Part shown: positions 16,211 to 25,258 of the stretch, piece by piece
How positions within the stretch are numbered: the stretch's first letter is position 1
Layout: every line of letters starts with the position of its first letter
Source: an uncultured Alphaproteobacteria bacterium
GTDB lineage: Bacteria > Pseudomonadota > Alphaproteobacteria > UBA7985 > CAJQQZ01
Assembly (NCBI GenBank): GCA_905480575.1
Contig: CAJQQZ010000116.1
Location: 1-52,382 of the forward strand
Length of the DNA: 52,382 bases
Direction of reading: 5' to 3'
The notes under the pieces: model-generated
The model's database searches: none
The model's input: the letters and a program-made list of their open reading frames with translations, nothing else
What the model was told of the DNA's origin: nothing
Program-made: the position numbers and the translations under genes

Positions 16211-17767
16211 ATGACAGTTCAAGCATCCAGTGGTAGACGTTCGCGCGGTCGCAGTGGCGGCGGTGCTGAAGCGCGAAGAGCAGCGCGCACTAGTTCTGCT
16301 GTACAGTTCCTCGGTGCGATGGAACGCAAACTTTCTCCCATGGAAGTCCTCAGTGAGGAAGGCCTGGAAATCATTGAGAACAATGCTGAAACCATCCTTG
16401 AAGAAATCGGGATTGAGTTTCGCGATGACCCAGAAGCCATTGCTATTTTGAAGGAAGCAGGGGCTGACATTCAGGGTGAGCTCGTTCGTTTCCCTCGTGG
16501 AATGTGTCGAGAGCTTTGCAAGACGGTTCCTTCTAGTTATCAGTACCATGGCCGCGATCCAGCACGCACTGTCACTGTAGGCGGCAAGAATACGGTTTAT
16601 GCCCCTGTTTATGGACCTCCATTCTACAGAGACTATGTGACCGACCGTCGGTACGCGACAATCGACGACTTCCGCAAAATGGTTAAGCTTGCTTACATGC
16701 TGCCAGCGCTTCACTCGTCAGGCGGCACAATTTGTGAACCTGTTGATGTTCCGGTGAACAAGCGTCATTTGGATATGGTTTACACCCATCTGCGTTACTC
16801 AACTAAACCGATCATGGGGTCGGTAACCGCACCGGAAAGAGCGCAAGATTCTGTTGATCTTTGTTCGATTGTCTTCGGTGATCAGTTCGTCCAAGACAAC
16901 ACAGTTATGACGTCACTGATTAACGCGAACTCTCCTATGACCTTTGATGATACAATGCTCGGCGCATTGAAGGTCTACGCGAAAAACAATCAGGCTTGTA
17001 TCGTGTCGCCCTTCATTATCGGCGGTGCCATGTCGCCTGTGACACCTGCTGGCGTTATGGCCCAGGCTCTCGCTGAAGGTCTGGCGGGCATAGCCTTTTC
17101 ACAGTTGGTGCGCCCCGGTGCGCCGATTGTGTTCGGAACCTTTGCTTCTTCGATGTCGATGCAAACCGGCGCGCCGACATTCGGCATGCCAGAACCGGCG
17201 TTGATTATCTATGGCATGGCACAGTTAGTGCGTCGTTTGAATATTCCTTTCCGTTCTGGGGGCAGTCTCTGTGCCTCAAAGTTACCTGATGCACAGGCAG
17301 CCTATGAAAGTGCCAACACGATCCTGCCAACAACGCTGGCGGGCGTGAACTTCAGCCTTCATGCTGCTGGTTGGTTAGAGGGTGGTTTGGTGTCTTGTCC
17401 AGAAAAGATGATTATGGATGCCGATCAACTAGCCGCCCTGCATGTCCAAATGACCGGTGTTGATCTCTCTGAAAACGGCCAAGCCATGTCAGCGGTGCGT
17501 GAATGCGGCCCAGGGCAACATTTCCTTGGATGCGAACACACGAAGCAAAACTTTGAAACAGCTTACTATCGTTCAACAGTCGGCGATTCCAACTCCTTTG
17601 AGCAATGGGAAGCTGAAGGAGCGAAAGACACTTTCGCCCGTGCGCATGACGTCATGAACAAAATGCTGAGTGAATACGTGGCACCAGAGATTGATCCAGC
17701 AATTGACGAAGCTTTGTTAGCTTTCATCGCGAAACGTAAAGAATCAATGCCTGACGCCATGTATTGA
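16211..17767 (+). CDS. MttB-family corrinoid methyltransferase (non-pyrrolysine, probably betaine-type)
   Basis: A 518-residue member of the trimethylamine methyltransferase superfamily, expected to move a methyl group from a quaternary amine to the cognate corrinoid protein. There is no in-frame TAG, so no pyrrolysine; such members include the glycine betaine enzyme MtgB. Conserved TIM-barrel stretches include SSGGTICEPVDVP, MGSVTAPERAQDS, SPFIIGGAMSPVTPAG and QTGAPTFGMPEPALI. The first 26 residues hold seven arginines (GRRSRGRS...EARRAAR). The substrate is inferred from the linked bmt, sox and gbdR genes; carnitine or another betaine is possible. It stands alone on the plus strand, divergent from the OmpA-family gene and followed by a strong terminator. 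Confidence 0.87.
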   Translation: MTVQASSGRRSRGRSGGGAEARRAARTSSAVQFLGAMERKLSPMEVLSEEGLEIIENNAETILEEIGIEFRDDPEAIAILKEAGADIQGELVRFPRGMCRELCKTVPSSYQYHGRDPARTVTVGGKNTVYAPVYGPPFYRDYVTDRRYATIDDFRKMVKLAYMLPALHSSGGTICEPVDVPVNKRHLDMVYTHLRYSTKPIMGSVTAPERAQDSVDLCSIVFGDQFVQDNTVMTSLINANSPMTFDDTMLGALKVYAKNNQACIVSPFIIGGAMSPVTPAGVMAQALAEGLAGIAFSQLVRPGAPIVFGTFASSMSMQTGAPTFGMPEPALIIYGMAQLVRRLNIPFRSGGSLCASKLPDAQAAYESANTILPTTLAGVNFSLHAAGWLEGGLVSCPEKMIMDADQLAALHVQMTGVDLSENGQAMSAVRECGPGQHFLGCEHTKQNFETAYYRSTVGDSNSFEQWEAEGAKDTFARAHDVMNKMLSEYVAPEIDPAIDEALLAFIAKRKESMPDAMY

Positions 17768-17790
17768 GTCTTATCGAACCGGAATAAAGA

Positions 17791-17828
17791 AAAGGGCTGA
17801 AGAATTTTCTTCAGCCCTTTTTCGTTGG
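17791..17828. terminator. Bidirectional terminator between mttB-like and SCP2 genes
   Basis: AAAGGGCTGAAGA-ATTT-TCTTCAGCCCTTT is a perfect 13-bp stem flanked by A and T runs, so it can stop the mttB-like transcript from the left and the soxBDAG-SCP2 transcript from the right. Confidence 0.88.
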
Positions 17829-17844
17829 TTAGTTTTATTTCGTG

Positions 17845-18153
17845 TTAGCCTTTGAACAAACTCGCTAAAGACATAGCTTTGCTCATATCGCCTGATATTT
17901 TAATCTTACCCATCATTACTGCGGTTGTTGGGTTAACTGTTCCAGCAATTAGGCCTTCAACAGTATCAAGGGAGCATTTGACCGTCGTGTCTGCTTCCAT
18001 GTCATCGTTGGATACCGTCATGGGGGAGGCAGTTCCATCTAAAGCCACGATGCCATCTGATCCGAAATCAAACTTTATTTTCGCGCCAATGGAAGGTGCG
18101 GAGGCCGCTAGCCCAGAAATCTTGTTCGTCAATTCTTCCAAATTAAATGCCAT
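17845..18153 (-). CDS. SCP2 sterol-binding family protein
   Basis: A 102-residue single-domain SCP2 protein (LEELTNKISG, KIKFDFGSDGIVALDG, VKCSLDTVEGLIAGTVNP, GKIKISGDMSKAMSLASLF), a small lipid- or hydrophobe-binding fold. ATG at 18153 follows the soxG stop by 2 bases, so translation is coupled to soxG and this is the last gene of the sarcosine oxidase operon. Its role there is unknown; it may bind an acyl or amphipathic ligand or help assembly. Confidence 0.85.
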   Translation of the reverse strand: MAFNLEELTNKISGLAASAPSIGAKIKFDFGSDGIVALDGTASPMTVSNDDMEADTTVKCSLDTVEGLIAGTVNPTTAVMMGKIKISGDMSKAMSLASLFKG

Positions 18154-18155
18154 GT

Positions 18156-18755
18156 TTAACTCGATATTGCCAAGCCGAAGCCGATTGAACCGCTTTCCAA
18201 CCAAGCCCACAGGTATTGACTGAAGCTCCGACGGACGTAGAGTTTATAGAAAGGGGCATCGCTGACCTGCTGCAAAATTACGTTTGTCTTCGCTGCATGG
18301 GTTTGTGTGGACATGCCTGTGTGAAATTCACGAGGGTGCAAATCAAGCGGGATCGCTTTTTGAAGTAAAGCCCGTGCCTTTTCACCTTCGACCGTGATGA
18401 CCGCGAAATTGTCACTGACATTAACAGCCGAGTGATGAACACCGTCCAAGGCTTCGTCGAGTTTAGAGACGAGCTCATTGCCTTCCATGTTTTGGCTAAC
18501 GATCATCCATTCGTCAGGGGCTAACCAATGGACTTCGGTCTCCTTACCTTCAACGAAATAGTTGGCTTTTTGCGGAAGGTCGACCCCAACCAGGGTTGCC
18601 ACAGCCTTCATTGCGGCTTTATTGGCTGGGTCGAGGCGAAGATTAACAACCATTGGGCGGCCACCGTCACCCATAGTGACCTGAGCGTTGTCCTCTGAAG
18701 TTCGTCCCACAAGACCGAGATCGTTCAGTGGGCCTTGACGCATGAAGTTATCCAT
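18156..18755 (-). CDS. soxG: Sarcosine oxidase subunit gamma
   Basis: A 199-residue gamma subunit of heterotetrameric sarcosine oxidase. It has the folate-binding GcvT-like features of the family (WLAPDEWMIV, VNVSDNFAVITVEGEKAR, PLDLHPREF and YKLYVRRSFSQYLWAWLE). It overlaps soxA by 8 bp at its start and is followed after 2 bases by the SCP2 gene. With alpha, beta and delta it oxidises sarcosine to glycine, formaldehyde or methylene-THF, and hydrogen peroxide. Confidence 0.92.
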   Translation of the reverse strand: MDNFMRQGPLNDLGLVGRTSEDNAQVTMGDGGRPMVVNLRLDPANKAAMKAVATLVGVDLPQKANYFVEGKETEVHWLAPDEWMIVSQNMEGNELVSKLDEALDGVHHSAVNVSDNFAVITVEGEKARALLQKAIPLDLHPREFHTGMSTQTHAAKTNVILQQVSDAPFYKLYVRRSFSQYLWAWLESGSIGFGLAISS

Positions 18756-21700
18756 TTTGGCGGTTTCCTTCTTTATCGTAGAACACCGTGTCAGTTATTG
18801 TACATTCGATCACGCGACCATCTGCCTGCGGTGAATAGAGTTTTTGTCCCATCTTCTTCAAGCCGCCATGAACAAGCGCCATCGCGATGGAACGGTCACA
18901 GTTAGGACTCCAGTAGGAAGAGCTGACCCAACCAACCATATCCATCGGCGGCTTGTCCTTAACAACTTCCACCAATTGAGCGCCTTCCGGCAGTACTTCT
19001 TTTGGATCGTCCGTTAGAATGCCAACCAATTGCTTGCGATTAGGGTCAGACATGTCTTCACGGTCTAGCGAGCGTTTTCCGATGAAATCGCCCTTTTTCT
19101 TTGAGACGATCCAGTTCATGTTCAAATCAACAGGCGTGATCGACCCGTCTGTGTCTTGACCAACGATAATGAAACCTTTCTCAGCACGAAGAACGTGCAT
19201 CGTTTCAGTGCCGTATGGCGTGATGTCATACTTTGAACCGGCCGTCATCAAGGCCTGCCAAAGGGCCAGACCATAATCTGCTGGAACTGCAATCTCGTAG
19301 GATAGGTCACCGGTAAAGGAGATCCTGAAGACACGGGCAGGGATGCCAGCAACTGTTCCTGGGGTCCAAGCCATGAAAGGCAGAGCCTCATTAGAGAGAT
19401 CAATGTCATCCGTTAATTCGCTCAAGAGTGCTCGAGCATTCGGCCCAGCAATAGAAGCGGTTGCCCATTGTTCGGTCACGGATGTCAGATAGACTTCTAG
19501 ATCGGTCCACTCGGTTTGCAGGTAATCTTCTAAGTGTCCAAGAACAGGGGCGGCGTTACCGGTTGTGGTCGTCATCAAGAAGTGGTCTTCGGCAATGCGC
19601 GAAGTAACACCATCATCCATGACCATGCCATCTTCACCGAGCATCAAGCCGTAACGACACTTGCCAATACCAAGTTTGGTCCAGGCGTTGGTATACACTC
19701 GATTAAGGAACTCAGCTGCGTCCTTGCCCTTTACGTCGATCTTGCCGAGCGTTGTCGCGTCAAGAATGCCAACAGAATTACGCATAGCCGCGACTTCGCG
19801 ATTAACGGCGGCGTGCATGTCTTCACCAGGCTGTGGGAAGTACCAAGCACGTTTCCACTGTCCGACGTCCTCAAACTCTGCACCCGCATTTACGTGCCAG
19901 GAGTGCATTGGTGTGGTACGTGCGGGGTCCAGCAAATCGTCGATGTCACGACCAGCGATAGCGCCAAATGTGACCGGCACGTAAGGTGGACGGTAAGTCG
20001 TTGTGCCAACAGTAGGTATGGCTTCGTTCAGTGTCTGGGCAACAATGGCCAAAGCGTTAACGTTGGCAGTTTTGCCTTGGTCAGTTGCCATGCCAGTTGT
20101 TGTATAGCGCTTGACGTGCTCGATTGAACGATAGCCTTCGCGCAGAGCCAGTTGGAGGTCGGCAGCCGTTGAATCGTTTTGCAGATCAATGAAGTGCTTA
20201 CCGGATTGACCAAGCGGTTTCTTACCCGGCACAAGCCACAGAAGGCGGCGGTTGCCCTCATCAACAGCTTCTGCAGTTGGCGCTTTACCGGATTTTCTGA
20301 ATTTAATCCCAGCTGCTTTCGCTGCTTCCTGACCTGCCTCAAAACCTTGCGCCAGACAATCGGCCAAGCCAAACGCACCTTTGCATGAGCCTACGGAAAT
20401 GTTTGGATTAGTACGATTAGATGGAGCAGGGACGAATGCGCCACGTTCTTCATCAAAATCGAGCTTACCGCCAGCCTGGCAATGAAGGTGTACAGTTGGG
20501 TTCCAACCACCAGAACTGCCCAAGAAATCGCATGCAATTTCAGTGACGTCTGATTTGGCTGTTTCACCGTCGTCCGATAGCTCAGCAACTTCAACAGATT
20601 TTAGGTGCAAGCGACCGGATGTTCCAACGACCGCAGAATTGGTGAGTATTTTAACACCAGCAGCGTCTGCCTTTTCCATCAACGGGCCTAAAGGATCTTT
20701 GCGGACATCAACAACGGCTTTAATCTCAATGCCTGCATCAATCAAATCGAGAACGGTCGCATAAGCTGAATCGTTGTTTGTGAAGATGACGCCTTTGTTG
20801 CCGGGCTTAGCGCCAAAACGATTAACGTAGGTACGGCAAGCAGAGGCCAACATGATGCCTGGGCGATCATTGTCACAGAAGACAAGAGGGCGCTCGATAG
20901 CACCGGAAGCGATGATGACTTGCTTTGCTCGCATCATGTGGACACGGTGGCGAGGCAGGCCTTCCGGCTTAACAGGCAAATGATCTGTTAGACGTTCCCA
21001 AATGCCAACATAGTTGTGGTCATAGTAGGCGAAAGCAGTTGCGCGTCGGAGAACTTGGACGTTATCCAAGTCGTGAAGTTTGGCTTCAGCCTCATCAACC
21101 CATTCAAGAGCAGGCTTGCCATCGATCTCTTGGCCCGATTGAGCCATCAACGAACCACCGAAGCGCGGTTGATCGTCAACAAGCGTGACGTGAGCACCGG
21201 TCGCAGCGGCTGACAGCGCCGCACTTAAGCCTGCAGGCCCGCCACCAACAACGAGAACGTCACAGAACGCGTTGGTTTTGTCATAGAAATCGGGATCATG
21301 TTCTTCCGGTGCCTTGCCAATACCGGCAGCTTTGCGAATGAAATGCTCGTAAAATTTCCAGGCTTTAGAAGGCCACATGAAGGTTTTGTAATAAAACCCA
21401 GATACGAAAATCTTGGAGAAGAGAGAGTTAACTTCTCCGATGTCGTACTTTACCGTTGGAAAGGCATTTGACGTTGTAGCAACGAGGCCATCGAATAGCT
21501 CTTCCATTGTCGCGCGAGCGTTTGGCTCTGTATAGGCGCCTTCGCCTAGCTGCAACAATGCGTTGGCCTCCTCAGGGCCAGCTGACATGATGCCACGTGG
21601 ACGGTGATATTTGAACGATCTGCCAACTAGATGAACGCCATTCGCAATCAAGGCAGAGGCAAGTGTGTCGCCGTCATAGCCCTTCAATTCATGGCCATTG

Positions 21701-21768
21701 AAGGAGAAGGTGACGGGTTTATCGCGGTTAATTAAACCGCCAGATTCTAAGCGAAACTTTTGTGACAT
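18748..21768 (-). CDS. soxA: Sarcosine oxidase subunit alpha
   Basis: A 1006-residue alpha subunit, full length. The order is an N-terminal 2Fe-2S-like fold (HRPRGIMSAGPEEANAL), a Rossmann domain with VLVVGGGPAGLSAA at about 171-184, and a C-terminal GcvT-type folate-binding half from about 620 (VGILDATTLGKIDVKGKDA, SFTGDLSYEIAVPADY, LRAEKGFIIVGQDTDGSITP). The folate domain lets the released one-carbon unit be captured as methylene-THF, which links the operon to metF and fhs in the same window. It is 9 bp downstream of soxD. Confidence 0.95.
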   Translation of the reverse strand: MSQKFRLESGGLINRDKPVTFSFNGHELKGYDGDTLASALIANGVHLVGRSFKYHRPRGIMSAGPEEANALLQLGEGAYTEPNARATMEELFDGLVATTSNAFPTVKYDIGEVNSLFSKIFVSGFYYKTFMWPSKAWKFYEHFIRKAAGIGKAPEEHDPDFYDKTNAFCDVLVVGGGPAGLSAALSAAATGAHVTLVDDQPRFGGSLMAQSGQEIDGKPALEWVDEAEAKLHDLDNVQVLRRATAFAYYDHNYVGIWERLTDHLPVKPEGLPRHRVHMMRAKQVIIASGAIERPLVFCDNDRPGIMLASACRTYVNRFGAKPGNKGVIFTNNDSAYATVLDLIDAGIEIKAVVDVRKDPLGPLMEKADAAGVKILTNSAVVGTSGRLHLKSVEVAELSDDGETAKSDVTEIACDFLGSSGGWNPTVHLHCQAGGKLDFDEERGAFVPAPSNRTNPNISVGSCKGAFGLADCLAQGFEAGQEAAKAAGIKFRKSGKAPTAEAVDEGNRRLLWLVPGKKPLGQSGKHFIDLQNDSTAADLQLALREGYRSIEHVKRYTTTGMATDQGKTANVNALAIVAQTLNEAIPTVGTTTYRPPYVPVTFGAIAGRDIDDLLDPARTTPMHSWHVNAGAEFEDVGQWKRAWYFPQPGEDMHAAVNREVAAMRNSVGILDATTLGKIDVKGKDAAEFLNRVYTNAWTKLGIGKCRYGLMLGEDGMVMDDGVTSRIAEDHFLMTTTTGNAAPVLGHLEDYLQTEWTDLEVYLTSVTEQWATASIAGPNARALLSELTDDIDLSNEALPFMAWTPGTVAGIPARVFRISFTGDLSYEIAVPADYGLALWQALMTAGSKYDITPYGTETMHVLRAEKGFIIVGQDTDGSITPVDLNMNWIVSKKKGDFIGKRSLDREDMSDPNRKQLVGILTDDPKEVLPEGAQLVEVVKDKPPMDMVGWVSSSYWSPNCDRSIAMALVHGGLKKMGQKLYSPQADGRVIECTITDTVFYDKEGNRQNG

Positions 21769-21777
21769 AGCGGTTCT

Positions 21778-22083
21778 CTAAAACTTGTATTCGCGTTCAG
21801 CGTCGGCAATCTTCGGCGGCTTCTCACCGGCCTTGTAAGTTGCCAAGATTTCGTTGGTGACGGTATCACGCATGCAGTTGATCCAGCGTCTGCAGCCAGC
21901 GGCATGGTTCCAACGTTCAAGGTACACACCCTTTGTGTTTTTGCGCCAAAAGACCCATTCAACCCATTCCGCGTCGGTCATATCGAGACCGCCGCTTTCC
22001 GGGCGAGCAATGTGGGCTTCGCTGCAACCTGCATATTCTGTTTCGGCTCTAGGGCCACAGTGAGGACATTCAATTAGTAACAT
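21778..22083 (-). CDS. soxD: Sarcosine oxidase subunit delta
   Basis: A 101-residue zinc-binding delta subunit. The N-terminus MLLIECPHCGPRAETEYAGC supplies the cysteines and a nearby His (EAHIARP) for the zinc site. WVEWVFWRKNTKGVYLERWNH and GCRRWINCMRDTVTNEI are typical of the family. It sits between soxB (10-bp gap) and soxA (9-bp gap). Confidence 0.94.
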   Translation of the reverse strand: MLLIECPHCGPRAETEYAGCSEAHIARPESGGLDMTDAEWVEWVFWRKNTKGVYLERWNHAAGCRRWINCMRDTVTNEILATYKAGEKPPKIADAEREYKF

Positions 22084-22093
22084 TGTTCAATCC

Positions 22094-23347
22094 TTAGTGC
22101 GCGACAGCGGCGGCGCCGTGTTCATCAACAAGATAACCAGTTTTGAAACGATCTAGCTTGAAGGGGGCGTTCATATCATCAGGTTCACCGGAAGCAATCA
22201 AATCGGCAAATGTCCATCCGGAACCTGGTGTGCCCTTAAAGCCACCAGTTCCCCAACCGCAATTGATGAACATATTGGCGACCGGCGTTTTGGAAATGAT
22301 TGGGCTAGCGTCAGGATTGGTATCAACAATACCACCCCATTGGCGCATCATCTTCACGCGGCGGAACTGAGGGAACATCTCACAGATGGCAGCCAAAGTG
22401 TGTTCGGTCTGATGGCCGGAGCCTTTTTGACCATATGAGATATAAGCATCTGCGCCAGCGCCGATAACCAACTCACCCTTATCTGATTGAGAGATGTAGG
22501 CATGAACCGCGTTGGACATGACGACAGTATCAATACAAGGTTTCATTGGTTCCGACACGAGCGCCTGAAGTGGACGTGATTCAGTGGGCAGTCGGAAGCC
22601 AGCCATGTCTGCAATGACGGAAGAATGGCCCGCAACGACTAAACCGACTTTGCCAGCTTTGATTGGGCCTTTGCCACTGTTGATCGTAATCGATCCATCC
22701 GCATGGGATTCAAAACCCAAGACGGGGCAGTTCTGGATAACATCGACACCGAGTTCATCAGCCGCTCTAGCATAACCCCAGGCAACAGCATCGTGACGCG
22801 CTGTGCCGCCTCGGCGTTGTAAAGAAGCACCTAAAACTGGGTAGCGTCCACCACCGCGCAAATCAATGGCAGGGCAGAACTTCTTTACTTCTTCTGGATT
22901 CAGGAATTCTGAATCAACACCATTTAGACGGTTGGCGTTAATACGACGGGAGAGTTCGCGCAAATCATGCTGGTTATGGGCGAGGTTCAAAACACCACGT
23001 TGCGAGAACATGACGTTGTAGTTCAGCTCTTGGCTGAGACCCTCCCATAGCTTGACTGAATGTTCGTAGAGTTTAGCACTCTCATCCCAAAGGTAGTTTG
23101 AGCGGATAATCGTCGTGTTACGGGCCGTGTTACCCCCACCGAGCCAACCTTTTTCCAGCACGGCGATATTTGTCATACCGTGGTTTTTGGCTAAATAGTA
23201 AGCAGTCGCTAAACCATGGCCGCCACCGCCGACGATAACAGCGTCATAGGATTTTTTGGGCTCAGGACTGCGCCATGCAGGCGGCCATTCCTGGTGATAG
23301 CTGAACGCATTACGGATCAAACTGAAGATCGAATAGCGGTTTTTCAT
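22094..23347 (-). CDS. soxB: Sarcosine oxidase subunit beta
   Basis: A 417-residue catalytic flavoprotein subunit. The dinucleotide-binding motif [18 protein letters not shown] is at about 36-53, followed by [20 protein letters not shown], and the C-terminal FAD contact [20 protein letters not shown]. The first ~30 residues (SLIRNAF...[13 protein letters not shown]) are the usual beta-subunit lead. It is the first gene of the soxBDAG-SCP2 operon, divergent from the gbdR-like regulator. Confidence 0.95.
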   Translation of the reverse strand: MKNRYSIFSLIRNAFSYHQEWPPAWRSPEPKKSYDAVIVGGGGHGLATAYYLAKNHGMTNIAVLEKGWLGGGNTARNTTIIRSNYLWDESAKLYEHSVKLWEGLSQELNYNVMFSQRGVLNLAHNQHDLRELSRRINANRLNGVDSEFLNPEEVKKFCPAIDLRGGGRYPVLGASLQRRGGTARHDAVAWGYARAADELGVDVIQNCPVLGFESHADGSITINSGKGPIKAGKVGLVVAGHSSVIADMAGFRLPTESRPLQALVSEPMKPCIDTVVMSNAVHAYISQSDKGELVIGAGADAYISYGQKGSGHQTEHTLAAICEMFPQFRRVKMMRQWGGIVDTNPDASPIISKTPVANMFINCGWGTGGFKGTPGSGWTFADLIASGEPDDMNAPFKLDRFKTGYLVDEHGAAAVAH

Positions 23348-23573
23348 CTGTATTTCTACTTCGCCAATTGAGTACTGGATGCCTTGAAATTGCTTCGAAA
23401 CAACAGGCTAAACGCAGCAATGATTTGAACGGCCCTGATAGTGGAAAGCCACGGACTGTCAAGTCAAGAAATATTCTTTCTTATTGGGGACTTAACTGTG
23501 CTTCCCTTTTGGTTCAGATTTCACTAAAGGACCATTTTTACACCGCCGACATTTTTTCTATTGGCGACAGGCT

Positions 23574-23595
23574 CGTCGCTAGTTAGGGTGCGACG
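23574..23595. promoter_or_regulatory. Inverted repeat in the soxB-gbdR intergenic region
   Basis: CGTCGC-N10-GCGACG lies about 36 bp before the ATG of the regulator gene in the 284-bp divergent region 23348-23631. Position suits an autoregulatory operator. Otherwise this region shows no convincing promoter or RNA element that I can name. Confidence 0.3.
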
Positions 23596-23631
23596 GTCTA
23601 TTTGTGGATAGTTCAGACGACTGGATAAAGA

Positions 23632-24678
23632 ATGTTTGGTGCCATACCAACGGAATTGCCTCAACGCATTGCTTTTGTGTTGGTGCCCAATTTTTCGATG
23701 ATTGCTTTCGCTTCGGCGGTTGAGACATTGCGTCTTGCCAACCGCATGGCGGAGAAGGAACTGTACGAGTGGAGCCTGTTCTCTACGGATGGTCAGCCAG
23801 TCACTGCCTCAAACGGCATTCCTCTGACGATGGCTGGTAATATAGACGAAATTGGAAAAATTCCAACCGTCGCAGTTGTCAGTGGCGTTGATGTTCAATC
23901 GCAAGACCTTAAGAGCTTGATCTCTGCCCTTCGTCGGTTGGATCGCCAGGGCAAAGACATTGGAGCCATTTGTACCGGTGCTTATGTTTTGGCGAAGGCC
24001 GGATTGTTGGACGGTCATCGCTGTACAATTCACTGGGAAAATCTTCCAGGCTTTGTGGAGAATTTTCCTGAGATTGAAGTCTCAACCGAACTCTTCGAAA
24101 TAGATCGTAACCGTTTCACGTGCCCAGGCGGCACTGCTGCGATTGATTTGATGTTGAATGTGATTGCGCTCCAGCATGGACATGAACTTACCGCAAAGGT
24201 TGCAGATCAAGTCATCCACGAGCGCATTCGTGACAAGAACGATCACCAACGCGTTGCACTGCCTGCTCGACTTGGCGTGAGACATCCTAAGCTTTTGTCT
24301 GTCATCGCGATTATGGAAGAAAACCTCGAAGAGCCTCTGAGCCGTAGTGAGCTCGCTAAGGGAGCTGGGCTCTCAACGCGTCAGCTGGAACGTTTGTTCC
24401 GCAAGTATCTCAACCGTTCGCCAGCCAGGTACTACTTGGAGCTTCGGTTGAACAAGGCGCGACTATTGTTGTTGCAAACCAATATGTCGGTTATCGATGT
24501 GGCATTGGCCTGTGGTTTCGTTTCTGCGTCACACTTCTCAAAGTGTTATCGGGACTTCTATGGTAAAACACCGCGTCGCGAACGGGGCCTACCTTTGGGG
24601 AGTCCAATGGAAGCCGGTGAAATGTCGGATGGCTTTGATTTGACTGATGATGAGTTCGGTGACTATTCAGAAGACTAG
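23632..24678 (+). CDS. GlxA/GbdR-like transcriptional regulator (DJ-1/PfpI plus AraC)
   Basis: A 348-residue regulator. The N-terminal DJ-1/PfpI domain (IAFVLVPNFSMIAFASAVE, GAICTGAYVLAKAGLLDG, HWENL) would sense a small metabolite. The C-terminal AraC DNA-binding domain has two HTH motifs (SRSELAKGAGLSTRQLERLF; VIDVALACGFVSASHFSKCYRDFYGKTP, split here only by motif). In Pseudomonas the same architecture is GbdR, which activates glycine betaine, dimethylglycine and sarcosine catabolism. Its divergent position to soxBDAG suggests the same role here. GGATAAAG precedes the ATG. The acidic C-terminal tail (DDEFGDYSED) is not needed for the fold. Confidence 0.88.
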   Translation: MFGAIPTELPQRIAFVLVPNFSMIAFASAVETLRLANRMAEKELYEWSLFSTDGQPVTASNGIPLTMAGNIDEIGKIPTVAVVSGVDVQSQDLKSLISALRRLDRQGKDIGAICTGAYVLAKAGLLDGHRCTIHWENLPGFVENFPEIEVSTELFEIDRNRFTCPGGTAAIDLMLNVIALQHGHELTAKVADQVIHERIRDKNDHQRVALPARLGVRHPKLLSVIAIMEENLEEPLSRSELAKGAGLSTRQLERLFRKYLNRSPARYYLELRLNKARLLLLQTNMSVIDVALACGFVSASHFSKCYRDFYGKTPRRERGLPLGSPMEAGEMSDGFDLTDDEFGDYSED

Positions 24679-24710
24679 TAGCTACTCACCGATTTTGTAA
24701 GAAAACTGAC

Positions 24711-25115
24711 TTACCTCGGGTCGAATGCGAATTCGATCCGGTTGCCGCCTGGTTCTATGATCATTGTATGCACTTTCGGACCTTTGCCTGAGTAATCAGG
24801 CGGAAACTCAATAGTTATACCAGGCCACTTCTTTATCGCCTTGAAGAGCTTTTTAAGATTTACCTCGGTGGTGACTTTTAGGGCGAGGTGGTGCAGGCCG
24901 ACGTTGTTGTGTCGATCAAAGTCTGCGGGCTCATCTCCGACCCGTTGCCACAGTGTCAGTGTTGTTGTGCCGTCGCTAACGAAAGCTGAAGGATAATCAG
25001 GCTTCCCGCCAACTTCACGCCAGCCAAGACAATCGACAAAGAAGTTCTTAGATGCTTCCAGGTCAGAAACAGTGAGGCCGACATGATCGACACCTTGGGT
25101 CAGTACTTCACGCAT
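24711..25115 (-). CDS. VOC/glyoxalase-fold protein
   Basis: A 134-residue vicinal oxygen chelate family protein with paired beta-alpha-beta-beta-beta modules: VDHVGLTVSDLEASKNFFVDCLGW at the N-terminus and GLHHLALKV with IIEPGGNRIEFAFDP at the C-terminus. The His and Glu residues expected for a metal site are visible. It could be a lyase, isomerase or resistance protein; the substrate is unknown. It ends 33 bp from the convergent gbdR-like gene. Confidence 0.8.
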   Translation of the reverse strand: MREVLTQGVDHVGLTVSDLEASKNFFVDCLGWREVGGKPDYPSAFVSDGTTTLTLWQRVGDEPADFDRHNNVGLHHLALKVTTEVNLKKLFKAIKKWPGITIEFPPDYSGKGPKVHTMIIEPGGNRIEFAFDPR

Positions 25116-25258
25116 GGGTATTTCCAGAAAAGGGCACGTGCTGTGAATTTCAGGCAGCTCGCGTCAGATGAGAACCAGCTCCCTCTAACATAACGGCAGC
25201 ATCGGCTCAATGATGGTAGTGGCGTAAGCGCTCGATCCGTTAGATTGGAGCAATAATG

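Noticed and set aside
16190-16714. 174-residue open frame on the minus strand opposite the mttB-like gene
   Set aside because: Shadow of a conserved gene; it has no recognisable domain, and the plus strand explains the coding signal.
16211-17767. Pyrrolysine-containing trimethylamine methyltransferase
   Set aside because: The frame is continuous without an in-frame TAG, and no pyl genes are present. It belongs to the non-pyrrolysine part of the family.
19534-20127. 197-residue open frame on the plus strand inside soxA
   Set aside because: Fully inside a well-conserved soxA; Cys- and Val-rich composition typical of antisense frames.
23368-23586. 72-residue frame between soxB and the gbdR-like gene
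   Set aside because: No ribosome binding site, no recognisable domain, and it fills a divergent promoter region.
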